Of a stretch of 37,513 bases of DNA, positions 10,579-19,047 are shown in pieces. Numbering within the stretch: the stretch's first letter is position 1; the number at the start of each line of letters is the position of its first letter. Made by a program: the position numbers and the translations under genes. This DNA comes from JBHHZM01 sp046758065 (GTDB lineage Bacteria > Pseudomonadota > Alphaproteobacteria > JAAXGF01). The DNA lies in assembly GCA_046758065.1 (NCBI GenBank), contig JBHHZM010000014.1:1-37513 (forward strand), in the 5' to 3' direction. Under the pieces are notes generated by a model, which did no database searches, was not told the DNA's origin, and saw only the letters and a program-made list of their open reading frames with translations.

Positions 10579-11883
10579 GTGTCGTCCGCGATTGCCCCCT
10601 TGACGCGTGTCAGCGATACGCCCTTCGTCGCCCGCGTTCCCGGCTCGAAATCGTTTACCAACCGGGCGCTGGTAATCGCCGCGCAGCGGCGCGGGACAAC
10701 CGTTCTCGATAATGCACTCGACTGCGACGACACGCGGCGGCTCGCCGCGGCGCTCGACGCCTTCGGCGGGATCGAGACGACCGCAACCGGCGGCGGCTAC
10801 GTCGTCCGGCGAGACCGCGCGGCGCTCGCGGCGCCGCGGCAGGCGCTTGACCTTGGCGGCGCGGGGACGCCGGCGCGGTTTCTTCTGTCGTTCGCCGCGG
10901 CGGCCGAGGGCGCGACGCTGATCACCGGCAACGACCGGCTGTGCGAACGCCCGATGGATCACCTCCTCGAAGGCTTGCGCGCCATCGGCGTGCGTTGGGA
11001 ATGCCTCGCCGCGCCCGGTCGTCTGCCGGTGCGGGTTTTCGGTTCGACGGTCGAAACGGACGACTGGACGATCGACGGCAGCGTCTCGTCACAGTTCGTC
11101 AGCTCGCTGCTGATCTTCGCCGCCCAACAGCCGCGCGAACGCGTCACCCTGCGAATCGCGGGCCATCTGGTGTCGCGGCCCTACCTCGACATGACGGCGC
11201 AAATCCTCGAACGGAGCGGCGTTCGCGTTGCGCGGCCCGACGCGCGAACCTTCGTCGTGACCCCGACCGAGCCGCGCGCACAGCGCATCTGCATCGAGAC
11301 CGACGCCTCGGGCATGTCGTATTTCCTCGCCGCCGCAGCGCTAACCCGTTCGCGGGTCGTCGTTCGGGGCATCGGCCGGGGTTCCGCTCAAGGCGATCTC
11401 GGCTTTGCCCGCATCCTCGCGGCGATGGGGTGCCGGGTCGCGTTCAACGACGATTCGGTCGAACTTGAAGGCGCGCCGCTCCACGGCGTCGCGGTCGACA
11501 TGGAGACCATGCCCGACACGGTGCTGACCCTCGCCGTCGTCGCATCGCGGGCCGAAGGGCCGACTCGCATCGCCAACATCGCCAACCTGCGGGTCAAGGA
11601 ATGCGACCGCATCCACGCCGCCGTCAGCGAGCTGCGCCGGCTCGGGTGCGACGCCGAGGCCGGCGCTGACACGATCATGATTCGTCCGAACGGCCGTCTC
11701 GCTCCCGCTCTGGTCCGGACCTACGACGACCACCGGGTAGCGATGTCGTTCGGCCTGCTGCGCCTGCTCCATGATGGAGTGGAGATCGAGAACCCGCGCT
11801 GCGTGGGCAAGTCCTTCCCCGCTTTCTGGGACGAACTCGCCCGCTTCAGGCAGCACCACCAGGCCGGAGGAATCGCGTCATGA
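10579..11883 (+). CDS. aroA: EPSP synthase-type enolpyruvyl transferase
   Basis: Family reaction: transfer of enolpyruvate from PEP to shikimate-3-phosphate. Catalytic stretches are intact: PGSKSFTNRA (Lys24, Arg29), GGAGTPARF, NDRLCERPM, SVSSQF, the VDMETMPD aspartates, LRVKECDRIH, YDDHRVAM and the C-terminal GKSFP lysine. The 434-residue length is normal. The GTG at 10579 follows GGGAGGAAAGGCGAG, while the upstream ATG at 10558 lacks a ribosome site. It may be the housekeeping aroA or a relative acting on another substrate. Its setting, fused by ATGA overlap to a methyltransferase, an iPGM-like and a transglutaminase-like gene, is unlike the usual aroA-cmk-rpsA neighbourhood. Confidence 0.88.
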   Translation: MSSAIAPLTRVSDTPFVARVPGSKSFTNRALVIAAQRRGTTVLDNALDCDDTRRLAAALDAFGGIETTATGGGYVVRRDRAALAAPRQALDLGGAGTPARFLLSFAAAAEGATLITGNDRLCERPMDHLLEGLRAIGVRWECLAAPGRLPVRVFGSTVETDDWTIDGSVSSQFVSSLLIFAAQQPRERVTLRIAGHLVSRPYLDMTAQILERSGVRVARPDARTFVVTPTEPRAQRICIETDASGMSYFLAAAALTRSRVVVRGIGRGSAQGDLGFARILAAMGCRVAFNDDSVELEGAPLHGVAVDMETMPDTVLTLAVVASRAEGPTRIANIANLRVKECDRIHAAVSELRRLGCDAEAGADTIMIRPNGRLAPALVRTYDDHRVAMSFGLLRLLHDGVEIENPRCVGKSFPAFWDELARFRQHHQAGGIAS

Positions 11884-12692
11884 CGGGAACCACCGAAGTC
11901 CATTCGCGACCCGACAGCGGGAGCGACCGTTATCGAGGCGAATACGACGCCGATGTCGTCGCCCGCTGGGACGCGTTGATCGGCTGGCAAGCGAGGCGCG
12001 AGAGCGAAGGCGATTTCTTCGTCGATCTGCTGCGTCGGCAAGGGGCGCGTCGGGTGCTCGACGCCGCCTGCGGGACGGGCTTCCACGCGGTGAACCTCGC
12101 CCGCGCCGGGTTCGAGGTCGCCGCCGCCGACGGCGCCGCCGCCATGGTCGCGCGAACGCGCGAGAACCTCGCGCGATACGGCCTCGACCTGCCGGTCACG
12201 ACCTGCGACTGGCGCGAACTCGACCGCATCGTCGCTCGACCCTTCGACGCCATCCTTTGCCTGGGAAACTCGATCGCGCATCTGTTCGACGAGGCCGATC
12301 GGAAGGCGACGCTCGCGCAGTTCCACAAGGCGCTCGCCCCGGACGGCTTCCTGATCGTCGACCACCGCAACTACGACGCCCTGCTGTCGGCCGGGACCGG
12401 CAGCAAGACCAGACAAGGCTATTGCTGCTGCGGCAACGACACCGCGGTCGCGCTCGACGTCGTCGACGACGAGCTGGTCACGATCACCTACCGGATCGGC
12501 GGAGAGCACGCCTTTCACCTCGATACCTTCCCTCTGCGCTGCGCGCAGGTGCGCGATCTTCTCGAACGGGCCGGCTTCGCGGCAACGACGACGTTTGGCG
12601 ACTTCCGGCGCAACTTCGACATCGACGACGTCGAGTTTTTCGTCCACGTCGCCTACAAAGCAACCGAAGACCGGGGCGGGGACCGCGGGTGA
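11880..12692 (+). CDS. Glycine N-methyltransferase-like SAM enzyme
   Basis: A class I SAM-dependent methyltransferase of 270 residues. Motif I is VLDAACGTGFHAVNLA near residues 59-73. Stretches ICLGNSIAHLF relatives (ILCLGNSIAHLF), FLIVDHRNYD, TFPLRCAQ and a terminal FFVHVAYK closely recall glycine and glycine/sarcosine N-methyltransferases, so an amino-group methyl acceptor is likely. A CCCG run near residue 182 is unusual. The ATG overlaps the AroA-like stop (ATGA) and its own stop overlaps the next GTG, so translation is coupled both ways. The acceptor is unknown. Confidence 0.82.
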   Translation: MTGTTEVHSRPDSGSDRYRGEYDADVVARWDALIGWQARRESEGDFFVDLLRRQGARRVLDAACGTGFHAVNLARAGFEVAAADGAAAMVARTRENLARYGLDLPVTTCDWRELDRIVARPFDAILCLGNSIAHLFDEADRKATLAQFHKALAPDGFLIVDHRNYDALLSAGTGSKTRQGYCCCGNDTAVALDVVDDELVTITYRIGGEHAFHLDTFPLRCAQVRDLLERAGFAATTTFGDFRRNFDIDDVEFFVHVAYKATEDRGGDRG

Positions 12693-14146
12693 AGGCGGCG
12701 CTGATCATCCTCGACGGCGCCGGCCTGGCGCCGTCCGGTCCCGGCAACGCCGTCACGCCCGAGACCATGCCCTATTTCTTCGCCGCCATGGACGAAGGCG
12801 GTTTCGCGACGCTCGACGCCTCGGGCGCCGCGGTCGGGCTCGAAGCCGGCATGGTCGGCAACTCGGAAGTCGGGCACCTGACGATCGGTGCCGGCCGGGC
12901 GATCCCCTCGACCCTCGGCGTGATCGACTCCGCGTTCCGCAACGGCGACTGGGCCGCGCATTCCATCTGGCGCGACCTCGCCGATCGTCGGCGCCTGCAC
13001 CTGATCGGGCTGCTGTCCGACGCCGGCGTCCACGGACACTGGCGGTCGATCGTCCAGGCGGCGTGTTTGGCCGTGCGGCGGGGAACAAGCGAGGTCGTCG
13101 TTCACCCCGTCCTCGACGGGATCGATTCGCCGGCGGGCGCCGCGCCGCGTCTGCTCGACGAACTCGAAGCAGCGCTCGCCGGGCTCCCTGGCGTCGCCCT
13201 GGGGGTAATCGCCGGACGGCGCGGGTTCTGCGACCGCAGCGGCGACCTTGCGCCGAGCAAAGCCTTTGCAACCGAGCTTGCCGGCACCCATGATCTCCCC
13301 CGCTTCACGCGCGCCGCGCTAGCCGCGCACCTGCCCACGACCGAGGCCGATTTCCCCGCCCATGTCCACCCGGGCGGACGCCCGGTCGGCGCCGGCGAGC
13401 CCGTGCTGATCACCAGCCACCGCGCCGACCGCGCAAGCCAGATCGCCCGGATCCTGGCCGAGAACCGGCCCGTATACGCGCTCGTCTCACTCGGCGAAGC
13501 GGTTCCCGAAGACCGCGTGTTTTTCCCCACCCGGCCGCTCGACGCCGGCCTGGGGTTCGAATTGAAGAGGCATGACTTGCGCTCGCTACGCATCGCCGAG
13601 CGCTGCAAGTTTCCCCACGTCACCTACTTCCTCAACGGATTCAACCACGGCCTCGAAGGCGAGGAGCGCTGTATTGACTCGATCGTCGACACCGCGGTCG
13701 CAGCGCATCCCGAAATGTCGCTCGCCGCGGTGACCGCGGCCATCGTAGCGGCGATGCGCGTACCCGCGAACCGGGCGGTGATCGCCAACATCGCCAATCT
13801 CGATCAGGTCGGCCATCTGGCGCGCTACGACCTTGCTGCCGCCGCGGCGCGACAGGTCGACGCCGCCCTCCAGTCGATCCACGCCGTCGCGCGGACCTGC
13901 GGCTGGTCCCTTCTCGTCACCTCGGACCACGGCAACGCCGAGCGCATGATCGACGCCGAGGGTCGGGGCTTTGGCGCCCATACCGAAGGTCCGGTTCCCC
14001 TGATCGCGCTGCCCGCGCGCACGACGCGCTTCGCCTGGACGACGAATGAAGGGACGCTCGCCAACGTCGCGGTAAGCTATCTCGCCGCGCTCGGAATCGC
14101 CGCGCCGGAATGGATGGCGCCGTCGCTTCTGGAACGCACGGCGTGA
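12689..14146 (+). CDS. Divergent cofactor-independent phosphoglycerate mutase-like enzyme
   Basis: Alkaline-phosphatase-superfamily phosphomutase, 485 residues (iPGM about 510). Metal and phospho-serine positions are kept: Asp9 in LDGAG, Ser59 in GNSEVGH, His115 in SDAGVHGH, DQVGH, SDHGNAE and HTEGPVP; Lys in ERCKFPHVT and Arg in RADR are also present. The substrate-binding DGRD of iPGM reads DGID (residues 143-146), so an arginine that holds phosphoglycerate is missing, and the following GRYYAMDRD region is altered. It may therefore act on another phosphorylated substrate. The GTG start overlaps the methyltransferase stop (GTGA). Confidence 0.82.
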   Translation: MKAALIILDGAGLAPSGPGNAVTPETMPYFFAAMDEGGFATLDASGAAVGLEAGMVGNSEVGHLTIGAGRAIPSTLGVIDSAFRNGDWAAHSIWRDLADRRRLHLIGLLSDAGVHGHWRSIVQAACLAVRRGTSEVVVHPVLDGIDSPAGAAPRLLDELEAALAGLPGVALGVIAGRRGFCDRSGDLAPSKAFATELAGTHDLPRFTRAALAAHLPTTEADFPAHVHPGGRPVGAGEPVLITSHRADRASQIARILAENRPVYALVSLGEAVPEDRVFFPTRPLDAGLGFELKRHDLRSLRIAERCKFPHVTYFLNGFNHGLEGEERCIDSIVDTAVAAHPEMSLAAVTAAIVAAMRVPANRAVIANIANLDQVGHLARYDLAAAAARQVDAALQSIHAVARTCGWSLLVTSDHGNAERMIDAEGRGFGAHTEGPVPLIALPARTTRFAWTTNEGTLANVAVSYLAALGIAAPEWMAPSLLERTA

Positions 14147-14964
14147 CGCGTATTCGCGTAATTTTGAACGACCCTGGCCCTTTCGGCGAGGCGCTCGGGC
14201 TGCTGGCGCCGATCCCGCCGGACACCCCGCATCAGAGACGCGTGCGAATCGCGCTCTCGTCCGGCTGCGAATACACGCGCATCACCGCCGCCAACGCCCC
14301 ACAATCCGCTTTGTGGATCACGGCGGTCGCGGACGCCGCGGCCGACGCGATTTTCCATTTCACCCCAGGTGCGGCAGAACCTGTCGATACGATGTTCGAG
14401 CGCCTCGACAACCGTTTCACGCGCCCGCCGCCAGCGCTCGGAGCCGTGATCGGCGCGCTCGTCGAAGCGGCGCGCAACGACCGCGAAAAGGTCCGTCGGA
14501 TCGTCGATTTCACCGTCGAACGCTACCGCTACGGCGCCGGGAATCCGGCCGGCGACGAACCCGCGCTGTACTGCGGCGTCGCCACTGGCAACTGCATCGA
14601 CATCAATACCTTCCTGCTCAGCGCTTTTTATGCCGCCGGAATCCCCGCCGCTTATTGCGCCGGCTACTTTTTCGAAGCCGACCGACCGCCCGTCGCCGAC
14701 GGCATGCATTGCTGGATCACCACGTTGGCCGATGGCGTGGTCGAGGACTGGGACATCGCCCATCACCTCAAGCGTGGGATGCGTCCGGTCTTGCCCGGCC
14801 TCAACCCGATCCCCGGCAGTCGTTACGCCATGAGCGTCGGCCGCGGCCTGCGCTTCGCGATCGCGGATACGGTCGTCGAGATCGGCCATCTCGCGCAGCC
14901 GCTCTGGATCCTGTCCGGCGGGAAGACCCGGATCGCCGACATCACCGCGACCCGCCTGCCCTGA
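14143..14964 (+). CDS. Transglutaminase-like cysteine protein
   Basis: The 273-residue protein carries a transglutaminase/protease core: Cys151 in GNCIDINTFLLSAF, His189 in GMHCWIT and an aspartate in VEDWDIAHH (residues 202-204) form the expected Cys-His-Asp triad. Such proteins cleave or form amide bonds. No signal peptide is visible. The GTG at 14143 overlaps the iPGM-like stop (GTGA) and is preferred over ATG 14110, which lies inside the previous gene. It is last of four coupled genes and ends 33 bp from the convergent pstB stop. Confidence 0.82.
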   Translation: MTRIRVILNDPGPFGEALGLLAPIPPDTPHQRRVRIALSSGCEYTRITAANAPQSALWITAVADAAADAIFHFTPGAAEPVDTMFERLDNRFTRPPPALGAVIGALVEAARNDREKVRRIVDFTVERYRYGAGNPAGDEPALYCGVATGNCIDINTFLLSAFYAAGIPAAYCAGYFFEADRPPVADGMHCWITTLADGVVEDWDIAHHLKRGMRPVLPGLNPIPGSRYAMSVGRGLRFAIADTVVEIGHLAQPLWILSGGKTRIADITATRLP

Positions 14965-14997
14965 CATTCCAGGGTACGGCGCGCCGTCGGACAAGCT

Positions 14998-15876
14998 TCA
15001 GGCGAGACCGCCGCCGACGTACATCCTGGTCAGTTCGCGCCGCGGGGCCTCGAAGATCTGATCGACCGGACCCGCCTCGATCAAGGCGCCGCTCCCCTCA
15101 TGCATCCAGAAAAAAGCGGCGTCGGTGCCGAGACGGCGCGCCTGCCGGAGGTTGTGGGTGACGATGACGATGGTGTAGTGCTCGCGCAGCGACGTAACCA
15201 GTTCCTCGACGGCGCCTGCGGAGATCGGGTCGAGCGCGCTGCACGGTTCGTCCATCAGCAGGGCGTCGGGCTTGAGGGCGAGCGCGCGGGCGATGCACAG
15301 CCGTTGCTGCTGGCCACCCGACAGCTCGAGCGCCGGTTTCTTGAGGCGGTCCTTGACCTCGCGCCACAGCCCGGTAGCCTCGAGACTCTCCTCGATTCGG
15401 GCGTCGATTTCGTCGCGGTCGCGCATGCCGTGTTCGCGCAGGGGCAATTCGATGTTGCGCCCGATCGAGAGCGGAAACGGATTGGGGTTCTGAAAGACGA
15501 GCCCGACCTTGCGGCGCAGTTCGGTGTCGTCGATGTCGCCGCCGAGGATGTCGGTGGACCCGAGCAAGATCCGGCCCGAAACGCAGCAGCCCGGAATCAG
15601 TTCGGTAAGTCGGTTGAGGCAGCACAGGAAGCTGCTCTTGCCGCAACCCGAGGGACCGATAACGGTGGTGATCGACCCCTTCCGGATGTCGAGCGACACC
15701 GACGACAGCGCAATCGCCTCGCCGTAGCTGACCGTGAGATCGGAGATGCGCCAGAACGGACCGGCGCCATCGCCGAGGGGATATTTCGGCGCGTTTTCCG
15801 GTCTTCCGCCCGGACCGCTCAGGCTATGACCGCGCGGCCCAGGCCCGCGCGTTTTTTCCACAGACTCGTCGTGCAT
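14998..15876 (-). CDS. pstB: Phosphate ABC transporter ATP-binding protein
   Basis: ATPase of the PstSCAB high-affinity phosphate importer. Walker A is GPSGCGKS at residues 74-81, the signature LSGGQQQR, Walker B ALLMDEPCSALDP and the H-loop VTHN are intact; the CCLNRL and FQNPNPFP segments are typical of PstB. The ATG at 15876 gives 292 residues with an extra 40-residue N-terminal tail and lies 58 bp inside pstA. A later start is possible, but no good ATG or GTG appears before the domain. No phoU follows. Confidence 0.93.
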   Translation of the reverse strand: MHDESVEKTRGPGPRGHSLSGPGGRPENAPKYPLGDGAGPFWRISDLTVSYGEAIALSSVSLDIRKGSITTVIGPSGCGKSSFLCCLNRLTELIPGCCVSGRILLGSTDILGGDIDDTELRRKVGLVFQNPNPFPLSIGRNIELPLREHGMRDRDEIDARIEESLEATGLWREVKDRLKKPALELSGGQQQRLCIARALALKPDALLMDEPCSALDPISAGAVEELVTSLREHYTIVIVTHNLRQARRLGTDAAFFWMHEGSGALIEAGPVDQIFEAPRRELTRMYVGGGLA

Positions 15877-16706
15877 ATCACTATCCCATTGATGACAAAG
15901 AGAACACACATCAGCACCAGCGCCGTTCCGTAGGCGCTCGCGTCGCCGCCCGCGACGTTCATCGACAGATCGAGAATGTGGATCGACAGCGCGCGGCCCG
16001 AATCCATGAGCGACGACGGCATCCGATCGACGTATCCGCTGGTGAACACCAGCGCGACCGTTTCCGCTGCCGCCCGGCCGATCCCGAGCAGCGCGCCGAC
16101 GAGGATTCCGGGGCGCGCCATCGGCAGCACGAGCCGCAGGATCGTCCCGTTCCGGGTGATCCCCAGCGCCGCGGCCTGCCGGCGATAGTGCTGCGGCACG
16201 GCCCGGATGCCGGTCTCGGAAGTACGGATCAGCACCGGAAGAATCATGCAGGCGAGCGTCAGCCCGCCGGAGACGATCGAGAAGCCGAGCCCGAGCATCA
16301 CACAGAAGAAAGCGTTGCCGAAGATGCCGAAGACGACCGAGGGCACCGCCGCCAGGGTGTCGAGGCTCAGGCGCACGAGCCGCGCGCCGGGATGGCGTTG
16401 CGGAACGAACTCGGCGAGGAGAAGCGCGGTCCCGACGGCAAGCGGCAGCGCAACCGCCAGACAGACCAGCAGGATAAGGCCGGTCGAGACCAGAATCGGG
16501 GCGATTCCCCCTGCCCGCCCGGCGTCGCGCGGCGCTTCGGTGAGAAACGACCACGACACCCGCGCCGCGCCGTGCACGAAGATATCGCCGACGATCCAGA
16601 AAAAGACCGCGGCGACCAGCCCCGGCGCGATCCAGAACGCCAGCGGTGCCGAAACACGCGCCGCCTTGCGCGCGGCGGCGGCGACGACGCAGTCGCCAAG
16701 GCTCAC
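15819..16706 (-). CDS. pstA: Phosphate ABC transporter permease
   Basis: One of two inner-membrane channel subunits of PstSCAB. The 295-residue product shows about six hydrophobic segments and the permease EAA-type loop (RAAAETVALVFTSG). The stretch DTLAAVPSVVFGIFGNAFF is diagnostic of phosphate permeases. The GTG start at 16706 overlaps the pstC stop as GTGA, and the end overlaps pstB by 58 bp. Confidence 0.92.
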   Translation of the reverse strand: MSLGDCVVAAAARKAARVSAPLAFWIAPGLVAAVFFWIVGDIFVHGAARVSWSFLTEAPRDAGRAGGIAPILVSTGLILLVCLAVALPLAVGTALLLAEFVPQRHPGARLVRLSLDTLAAVPSVVFGIFGNAFFCVMLGLGFSIVSGGLTLACMILPVLIRTSETGIRAVPQHYRRQAAALGITRNGTILRLVLPMARPGILVGALLGIGRAAAETVALVFTSGYVDRMPSSLMDSGRALSIHILDLSMNVAGGDASAYGTALVLMCVLFVINGIVICTTSLWKKRAGLGRAVIA

Positions 16707-17581
16707 GAGGCGTCCGCCCGCTGCGGCGCGAGAACTTCGAGCGCGATCGTGGCCGACAGCACGAAAGCGATCATGATCGCGCCGCTGACGAACAGCGCCG
16801 AGCGGTGCAGATCGACCGCATAGGCGATCTCGAGTGCGATGTTGGCCGACAGCGTCCGGATCGGATCGAACGGGCTGCCGGGAAGCTGAACCACGTTGCC
16901 GGCGACCATGAGCACCGCCATGGTCTCGCCCACCGCCCGTGCCGCGCCGAGAACGATGCCGGCGGCAAGTCCCCGCCGCGCCGCCGGAATGACGATCCTG
17001 ACGATTGTCGAAAGCCGCGAAAACCCCAGCGCGCCGGCGGCCCGGATATACGTCTTCGGCACGGCGCGCAGGCTCATGGCGGCGATCAGGGTAATGGTCG
17101 GCAGGATCATCAGCGCCAGCACCAGGACTGCGGCGAGCAGGCTCGCGCCGGGCGGCGCCAGCTTGGCGATCAGCGGAACCAGAACGGTCAGGCCCCAGAA
17201 GCCGAATACCACCGAAGGAACGCCGGCCAGCAGCTCGATCATCCTGAGGTAGGCCGTCGCCAGCAGCGGCGGCCCGAAGAACGCGGCGAAGACGGCGGAA
17301 AGCAGCGCCAGCGGACAAGCGAGCGCGAGCGCCCCGCCGGCCGCCAGAAAGGTGCCGGCGATCATCGGCAGGAGGTTGTAGCGCCCGCTCGCCGGGTGCC
17401 AGCTCGGATCGCCGAGGAAGCGTGCCAACCCGACGGCGCGGAGCGCCGGCAGCGCTTCGCCGACGACCACGGCGACGATCAGCACGACGACGGCGCCGAC
17501 CGCCGCCGCCACGCCCCAGAGCACGACGCGCAACGGGTCGCGCGTCGCACTCCCGCCGTTACGGTCCGGGCGCGACGACAT
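16703..17581 (-). CDS. pstC: Phosphate ABC transporter permease
   Basis: Partner permease of PstA in the inner membrane, 292 residues with an N-terminal membrane segment near residues 19-42. It carries LLAGVPSVVFGFWG and the EAA loop ARAVGETMAVLMVAGN, both typical of PstC. The ATG at 17581 begins 23 bp inside the end of pstS, which implies coupled translation. Confidence 0.92.
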   Translation of the reverse strand: MSSRPDRNGGSATRDPLRVVLWGVAAAVGAVVVLIVAVVVGEALPALRAVGLARFLGDPSWHPASGRYNLLPMIAGTFLAAGGALALACPLALLSAVFAAFFGPPLLATAYLRMIELLAGVPSVVFGFWGLTVLVPLIAKLAPPGASLLAAVLVLALMILPTITLIAAMSLRAVPKTYIRAAGALGFSRLSTIVRIVIPAARRGLAAGIVLGAARAVGETMAVLMVAGNVVQLPGSPFDPIRTLSANIALEIAYAVDLHRSALFVSGAIMIAFVLSATIALEVLAPQRADAS

Positions 17582-18470
17582 CGAAGCTCTTGAGAATATC
17601 GCGAACCTGCGGCGAGCGCGCGAAAGCGATGAAGTCGGCCACCGGGCGCGGCGGCTCACCCGAGACCACAAGATTGAGCTCCCTCAGGATGGGGAAGCGT
17701 TTGGCCGCCACCATCTCAGGCGTCGCCGGCACCCCGTTCAGGGGCAACAGCCGGATCGTGACGCCGTGCGCGACCTGATAGCTCGCGGCGCCGATCGAGA
17801 CGTAGCCGATGGCGTAAGGATTGCCGGCGACCGTCTTGACCGCCTGCTCGTTGTCGCCGATGACGATGTCGGCGACGATTTCGGGCGAGGTCAGGCCGAA
17901 ATGATCGAGAAACAGTTCGAGCGTCGACCGTCCTTCGGCCTTGCTGACCACCACGGTCTTCGCGTCCGCGCCGCCGAGTTCCGACCAGTTGTCGATCTTT
18001 CCCGTGTAAATGCCAATGATGCGGCTTTCGGACAGTTCGGCGACGGGGTTTTGCGCATGCACGATCATGGCGAGCCCGTCGAGCGCGATGGTGTAGGACG
18101 TGAGGTCGGCTTCGCGCGGCTTGAGCCGCCGCGACACCATGCCGATATCGGCGAGTCCGGCGCGCGTGTCGTGCAGCCCGCGCGCCGAACCGCCGGTCTG
18201 AACGTCGATACGAACGCCGTGGTGCAGCGCCTCGTAGCGCTTGACGATCTCGCCGAGAATCGGGGCGACGGTGCTCGACCCGGTGACCACGAGACGATCC
18301 TCCGCCGTCAGGGATTCCGTTTCGATAAACAAAGCCGCGAGCGTCGCAACAGCCGAGACAACAACGAACACCCCCGTTCGCGCCGCCGTCCGGATCGCGC
18401 GCCGGCGGTCGTGACCGGGTTTCGGGCCCCTGCGCCTAAAAAACGCCGTAAACGATTCCCTCGCCGCCAC
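17559..18470 (-). CDS. pstS: Periplasmic phosphate-binding protein (PstS type)
   Basis: Captures phosphate in the periplasm for PstCAB. The 303-residue protein has a basic N-terminus and a membrane/signal segment near residues 32-50 (TGVFVVVSAVATLAALF). The binding-domain start VTGSSTVAPILGEI and GGSARGLHDTRAGLADIGM contain the anion-binding Ser/Thr pattern. The long cytoplasmic-side N-terminus is atypical and it may stay membrane-anchored. The GTG at 18470 has a strong GGAGGAGGG upstream. I found no clear Pho box. Confidence 0.88.
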   Translation of the reverse strand: MAARESFTAFFRRRGPKPGHDRRRAIRTAARTGVFVVVSAVATLAALFIETESLTAEDRLVVTGSSTVAPILGEIVKRYEALHHGVRIDVQTGGSARGLHDTRAGLADIGMVSRRLKPREADLTSYTIALDGLAMIVHAQNPVAELSESRIIGIYTGKIDNWSELGGADAKTVVVSKAEGRSTLELFLDHFGLTSPEIVADIVIGDNEQAVKTVAGNPYAIGYVSIGAASYQVAHGVTIRLLPLNGVPATPEMVAAKRFPILRELNLVVSGEPPRPVADFIAFARSPQVRDILKSFDVVAPGP

Positions 18471-18566
18471 GGTCCCTCCTCCTTTTCGATCCGCCTCGAT
18501 GCCGCCGCCACCGGCCTGTCCACAACGGAGCCGGCGTCCTCGCGGCGGTGCGCATTTGATGATTAG

Positions 18567-18583
18567 TACTCGTATAACGAGTA
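18567..18583. promoter_or_regulatory. Palindrome upstream of pstS
   Basis: TACTCG-TATAA-CGAGTA is a perfect 6-bp-arm inverted repeat about 100 bp upstream of the pstS start, in AT-rich DNA. It may be an operator overlapping the pst promoter. It does not look like a Pho box. Confidence 0.4.
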
Positions 18584-18691
18584 GAACATGTCTTTAAAAC
18601 ACGCAAGTGGTTTTTTTAAAGCGGGGTTGGCCGTTTAATGATGGTTCGAATGGTGTAATAACGCTCGCAAATCTGGCGGCTGAGCCAGGAG

Positions 18692-18841
18692 TGTCGGAAT
18701 TATTTACACCTCGCGTTTCCGGCGCGATTCTCGCCAACTCTTTGAAATAACGTACATAATTTCCGTATCCAGCGTTTCCTGCGGCGGATTCGCCCGATTC
18801 CGCCCCCGAAAGGACCGAAAAAAGTGTCAGGATTCTTTACA
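18692..18841 (+). promoter_or_regulatory. Two upstream activator-like sites for the PEP-CTERM gene
   Basis: TGTCGGAATTATTTACA (18692-18708) and TGTCAGGATTCTTTACA (18825-18841) match at 13 of 17 positions. Each is followed by AACTCTTTGA (18736-18745 and 18884-18893). Their position 75-240 bp upstream of a sigma-54 promoter fits enhancer sites for a bacterial enhancer-binding protein. By recollection, PEP-CTERM genes are often controlled by a PrsR-type activator with RpoN. Confidence 0.65.
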
Positions 18842-18913
18842 GTTTCGACCGCACAACGGCAGCCGGCGCGGCCGGCCGCCCGTAACTCTTTGATATGGTT
18901 AACTTACGAAAAT

Positions 18914-18929
18914 TTGGCACGATTCTTGC
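18914..18929 (+). promoter_or_regulatory. Sigma-54 (RpoN) promoter
   Basis: TTGGCAC-GATTC-TTGC gives the -24 GG and -12 GC doublets at exactly ten intervening bases and matches the RpoN consensus almost fully. Transcription should start near 18941, leaving a leader of about 107 nt before the gene at 19048. Confidence 0.88.
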
Positions 18930-19047
18930 GTGTTGATCGACAAAGGCCGATTCACACAAGGGCCGCTCATCCACAACCCGAGGAAAGGCGAGGCAAGGGA
19001 AGCGGGGTCGCAACGACTTCCGCCATCAATCAGGAAAGGATGGACCG

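Noticed and set aside
9595..10962. 455-codon minus-strand frame over the ChaC-like gene
   Set aside because: Translation is Arg/Gly/Ala-rich without motifs, and it crosses the tRNA terminator and the aroA start; the plus-strand genes have recognisable motifs.
11771..14146. A 791-codon frame that would fuse a long N-terminus to the iPGM-like protein
   Set aside because: The first 306 codons are a shadow of the AroA-like and methyltransferase genes; the GTG at 12689 gives the proper iPGM start and a GTGA overlap.
18520..18660. Search for a Pho box upstream of pstS
   Set aside because: No pair of CTGTCAT-like 7-mers with 4-bp spacing was visible; only an unrelated palindrome was found.
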